Origin: an uncultured Lachnospiraceae bacterium
GTDB taxonomy: Bacteria > Bacillota > Clostridia > Lachnospirales > Lachnospiraceae
Assembly (NCBI GenBank): GCA_944382125.1
Contig: CALWMV010000011.1
Coordinates: forward strand, 1 to 34,291
Direction: 5' to 3'
Length of the DNA: 34,291 nt
Below the pieces are notes generated by a model. That model saw only the letters and a program-made list of their open reading frames with translations, was not told the DNA's origin and searched no databases. Shown here one piece after another: positions 31,957-34,291 of the stretch (position 1 is the stretch's first letter; every line of letters starts with the position of its first letter). Position numbers and translations under genes: made by a program.

Positions 31957-33644
31957 AGTCTTGCCTCCAGATCCCTGAGATTGACAGCCTCCATCACCTG
32001 TTCTTCACCTATGTTTTCCTTTCCATCAAGATCAGCTATGGTCCTGGCAACTCTGAGTATCCTGTGGTAGGTCCTTCCAGAAAGCTCCCTGATCCTGAAT
32101 ACCTCCCGGAGGAGCTCTGCTGCCGATCTTTCCGGCACACAGAAGCGTTCTGTCTCTTCTATGCCCATCCTTCCGTTAAAATCCACTCCCGGTATGTCCT
32201 TAAACCTTTCCTGCTGTATCTGCCTCACTATCTCCACCCGCTCCCGTACCTTTTCTGAATCCTCCTCACTGTCCTCTCTCCTGTCTGCTCCTGCAATATC
32301 CTCAAAGCAAAGGGGCCTTGCCTCAGCAAATATATCTATCCTTTCCAGTATCGGCTTTGAGAGCCTGCTTCTGTAAGCTCTGATCTGGGCCTCTGTGCAG
32401 GTACATCTGTTCTTAAGTCCCTTCAAGCCGGCCCTTCCGCAGGGACAGGGATTCATGGAGGCCACAAGGCAGAAGTCTGCCGGATACTCGAAGGTCCCTC
32501 TCAGGCGCCTTATCCTTATCCTTCTTTCTTCAAGAGGCTCCCTGAGCCCCTCCAGGACCTCTCTTCTGAAAAGGGGAAGCTCATCAAGGAAAAGTATCCC
32601 TCCAGTGCTCAGGGATATCTCTCCGGGTACGCCATTCATGCCTCCGCCAAGAAAAGCAGCCATGCTTATGCTGTGATGAGGAGCCCTGAAGGGCCTTTTC
32701 CCTAGGAGGGGCCTGTCCCTTGGGAGAAGTCCTGCCACACTGTAGACCATGGATATCTCTATATCCTCCTCTCTTGAAAGCCTGGGCATTATCCCCGGGA
32801 GGCAGCTTGCAAGCATGGTCTTCCCGGTCCCTGCAGGCCCGGAGAAAAGTATGTTATGTCTGCCTGCAACAGCTATCTCCGCAGCCCTTTTAAGATGCCT
32901 CTGTCCCCGCACAAGGGAAATGTCGGGAATACCTGTATCATTATCCTCAGGATTCAATAAAGAAAAGCCGTCTTCTATCGGATATCCGTCCCGGAATATA
33001 CGGCTCTTAAGCTTTTTTTGTAGAAAAAATGTCTTTTCCGGTGAGTTCTTTGATTTCTTATCATTTTTTGACCCGTTCTTTTCCGGATCGATCCCAGATG
33101 ATCCAGTCCTGGCCGGAGCAGTTCTTTCTGATCTTGTTTTTTTCAGAAAATCACAGACCTTACGAAGGTCTGAAAAGCCATAGATATCCACGCCTTCTGT
33201 TACTGCTGCCTCAGTGATATTGGCTTCAGGAAGCACAACTCCCTTTATACCCGTCTTTTTAAAAAAGCTGACTAAGGGAAGTACACCATTTACGGGCTTA
33301 AGACTGCCATCAAGGCCAAGCTCGCCCATAAAGGCAAGCTCATCACAGGCTCCCTGTTCCAGCTCTCCAAGACTTTCAAGCACTGCCATGGCTATCGGCA
33401 GATCAAAAAGCGTCCCGTGCTTTCTGTTTGATGCCGGTGATATATTGACAGTTATCTTCTTGGGTTTTATCTGAAAGCCGCTGTTTTTAATTGCATTTAG
33501 CACCCTGTACTGGGCCTCTCTGGTCTCAGAGGAAAGGGCTCCCGTCAGAAAAAATCCGGGGATACCATTCTGCACATCAGACTCCACCTGTGCAGCAAAG
33601 CCCTGCATGCCGATAAGGCCTGCACATCTTACACTTGCAAACAA
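31953..33644 (-). CDS. comM: ComM/YifB-family Mg-chelatase-like AAA+ ATPase
   Basis: A 563-residue ATPase; in transforming bacteria ComM is a helicase that promotes branch migration during integration. The N-terminal Lon-protease-like domain (about 1-170) begins MFASVRCAGLIGMQGF. The Mg-chelatase-type AAA+ module has Walker A GPAGTGKT (269-276) and GGILFLDELP, with the C-terminal domain after it. Between the two modules, about residues 172-232, lies a Lys/Ser/Asp-rich linker longer than usual. The TTG start at 33644 has AGGAG 5 bases upstream and gives the family N-terminus. A consensus-like promoter lies about 165 bases upstream. It is first in comM-dprA-topA. Confidence 0.93.
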   Translation of the reverse strand: MFASVRCAGLIGMQGFAAQVESDVQNGIPGFFLTGALSSETREAQYRVLNAIKNSGFQIKPKKITVNISPASNRKHGTLFDLPIAMAVLESLGELEQGACDELAFMGELGLDGSLKPVNGVLPLVSFFKKTGIKGVVLPEANITEAAVTEGVDIYGFSDLRKVCDFLKKTRSERTAPARTGSSGIDPEKNGSKNDKKSKNSPEKTFFLQKKLKSRIFRDGYPIEDGFSLLNPEDNDTGIPDISLVRGQRHLKRAAEIAVAGRHNILFSGPAGTGKTMLASCLPGIMPRLSREEDIEISMVYSVAGLLPRDRPLLGKRPFRAPHHSISMAAFLGGGMNGVPGEISLSTGGILFLDELPLFRREVLEGLREPLEERRIRIRRLRGTFEYPADFCLVASMNPCPCGRAGLKGLKNRCTCTEAQIRAYRSRLSKPILERIDIFAEARPLCFEDIAGADRREDSEEDSEKVRERVEIVRQIQQERFKDIPGVDFNGRMGIEETERFCVPERSAAELLREVFRIRELSGRTYHRILRVARTIADLDGKENIGEEQVMEAVNLRDLEARL

Positions 33645-33712
33645 AGCTGCTCCTTTCTTTGAATATCACTTAGATCATTGCATGAAATCAAAATCCGAAA
33701 ATAATAAGAAAA

Positions 33713-33752
33713 CAGATTTAAGAAAAGCAGATTAACGAAAGATCAGATTTAA
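33713..33752. repeat. Three short CAGATTTA-like direct repeats in the comM leader
   Basis: CAGATT followed by TAA or AA occurs at 33713, 33728 and 33744, spaced 15-16 bases. The copies are imperfect and sit in AT-rich DNA between the promoter and the comM start. They might be a binding site but could be chance. Confidence 0.3.
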
Positions 33753-33808
33753 TACAGGATCTCGGCCAAGAGCCGAAAAGAATATAAGACACCAAGAAAA
33801 TCAGCATC

Positions 33809-33837
33809 ATTTTATCATGTTTATCAAGCCTGTACAA
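33809..33837 (-). promoter_or_regulatory. Promoter of the comM-dprA-topA operon
   Basis: Minus-strand TTGTAC (33832-33837) and extended -10 TGATAAAAT (hexamer 33809-33814) are separated by 17 bases. The predicted leader to comM is about 155 bases and holds a small hairpin (TCGGC/GCCGA) near its 5' end. Confidence 0.6.
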
Positions 33838-33857
33838 CGAAGCCTCACCTGCATCCT

Positions 33858-34094
33858 TCATGGGGGATCAAAGCAAAGCCATATGGAACAGGCCTTATTC
33901 AGCCCTTCGTAATTGGTCTCCCTGCTTACAGTCTTGAGCTGAGAGTATAAAAGTCTGGCGCAGTAATATACAGCCCGCATCTCCAGGGGATATCCGGGGT
34001 AAATATCATTCTGAGCTTCAATATTGATATAAAGTCCGATCTCACCGCCATCGCTGTCAGTTTCAGAGATAATCAGCTTCTTGATATTCGGCAT
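33858..34094 (-). pseudogene. Remnant of a PD-(D/E)XK nuclease/transposase-family protein
   Basis: A 78-residue open frame resembles the middle of the Rpn-like nuclease/transposase proteins abundant in Lachnospiraceae: ISETDSDGG, IEAQNDIYPGYPLEMRAVYYCARL, then NYEGLNKACSIWLCFDPP and a stop. In complete relatives about 15 residues with a conserved Asp-containing strand lie between the first two blocks; they are missing here. The N-terminal domain and the C-terminal half are also absent. No ribosome binding site precedes the ATG. It is best read as a decayed, internally deleted fragment. The family call is from memory of the motif pattern. Confidence 0.6.
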
Positions 34095-34291
34095 GGGTAT
34101 TTCCTTCAGAAAATGTTTTGAGAATAAAGAGTTCTGCCGCCGCAGATCAGATGATGAAAAGAACAGATCATAATTAGAATTCCAGAATGATCAGATATGT
34201 CCTGTTCCTATATCTTATCAGAGCCTCATCTCTTTGTTAATATCGGAAATACTTACAAATATCCGAAGCAGATTTTCGGCATAATCACAAA
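34095..34291. other. Window-edge intergenic stretch, no recognisable gene
   Basis: AT-rich DNA upstream of the nuclease remnant. One minus-strand frame stays open for about 35 codons before the fragment, but the residues do not resemble the missing part of the family. Nothing else was identified. Confidence 0.5.

Noticed and set aside
33713-33752. A CRISPR array in the comM leader
   Set aside because: The repeats are 8 bases, imperfect and only three; no cas gene is nearby.

Overview
This window is a stretch of bacterial chromosome, most probably from a Lachnospiraceae-like member of the Clostridia (Bacillota). The evidence is the order of the housekeeping genes (comM-dprA-topA; rimP-nusA-ylxQ-infB-rbfA-nrnA-truB-ribF-rpsO; murB-hprK-rapZ-whiA-HPr), strong GGAGG-type ribosome binding sites, sigma-A-like promoters (often extended -10) and simple hairpin-plus-U-run terminators. 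Every protein gene and the single tRNA lie on the minus strand, so the gene order below runs from high to low coordinates. The large open frames on the plus strand are shadows of the real genes. No CRISPR array, insertion sequence, rRNA or prophage was seen.

Layout, in transcription order. (1) 33645-34291: intergenic DNA with a decayed fragment of a PD-(D/E)XK nuclease/transposase-family protein and a promoter for comM. (2) 28.8-33.6 kb: comM, dprA and topA (DNA uptake/recombination, DNA topology). (3) 20.8-28.7 kb: the translation block rimP, nusA, ylxQ, infB, rbfA, nrnA and a fused truB-ribF gene, then rpsO from its own promoter and leader to a strong terminator. (4) 18.0-20.3 kb: two membrane acyltransferases. 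(5) 16.3-18.0 kb: the conserved ACT (UPF0237) plus UPF0210/DUF711 pair. (6) 12.4-16.2 kb: murB, hprK, rapZ, whiA and an HPr-like protein, a carbon-signalling and envelope operon. (7) a tRNA-Thr(GGU) gene. (8) 7.6-11.8 kb: a P-type ATPase resembling the Na,K-ATPase class, followed by two TrkA/RCK-type proteins. (9) rlmB. (10) 1.0-6.5 kb: a complete ABC importer with a DUF3798-type lipoprotein, a tandem ATPase and two permeases. (11) 1-802: a partial aldo/keto reductase.

The most notable observations are departures from family norms in otherwise conserved genes. truB and ribF form one reading frame, with the TruB C-terminal (PUA-like) domain missing. WhiA lacks about 75-80 residues of its first LAGLIDADG-like half. 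RimP has lost its C-terminal domain and gained an acidic insert. The HPr of the whiA operon has Met where the catalytic His should be but keeps the regulatory Ser, which makes it Crh-like and places it in an operon with HPr kinase. ylxR is absent between nusA and ylxQ. The cation ATPase carries the M4/M5/M6 ion-site signatures of Na,K-ATPases and is translationally coupled to RCK regulators. These are readings of the sequence by eye; no database search, alignment program or folding program was run.
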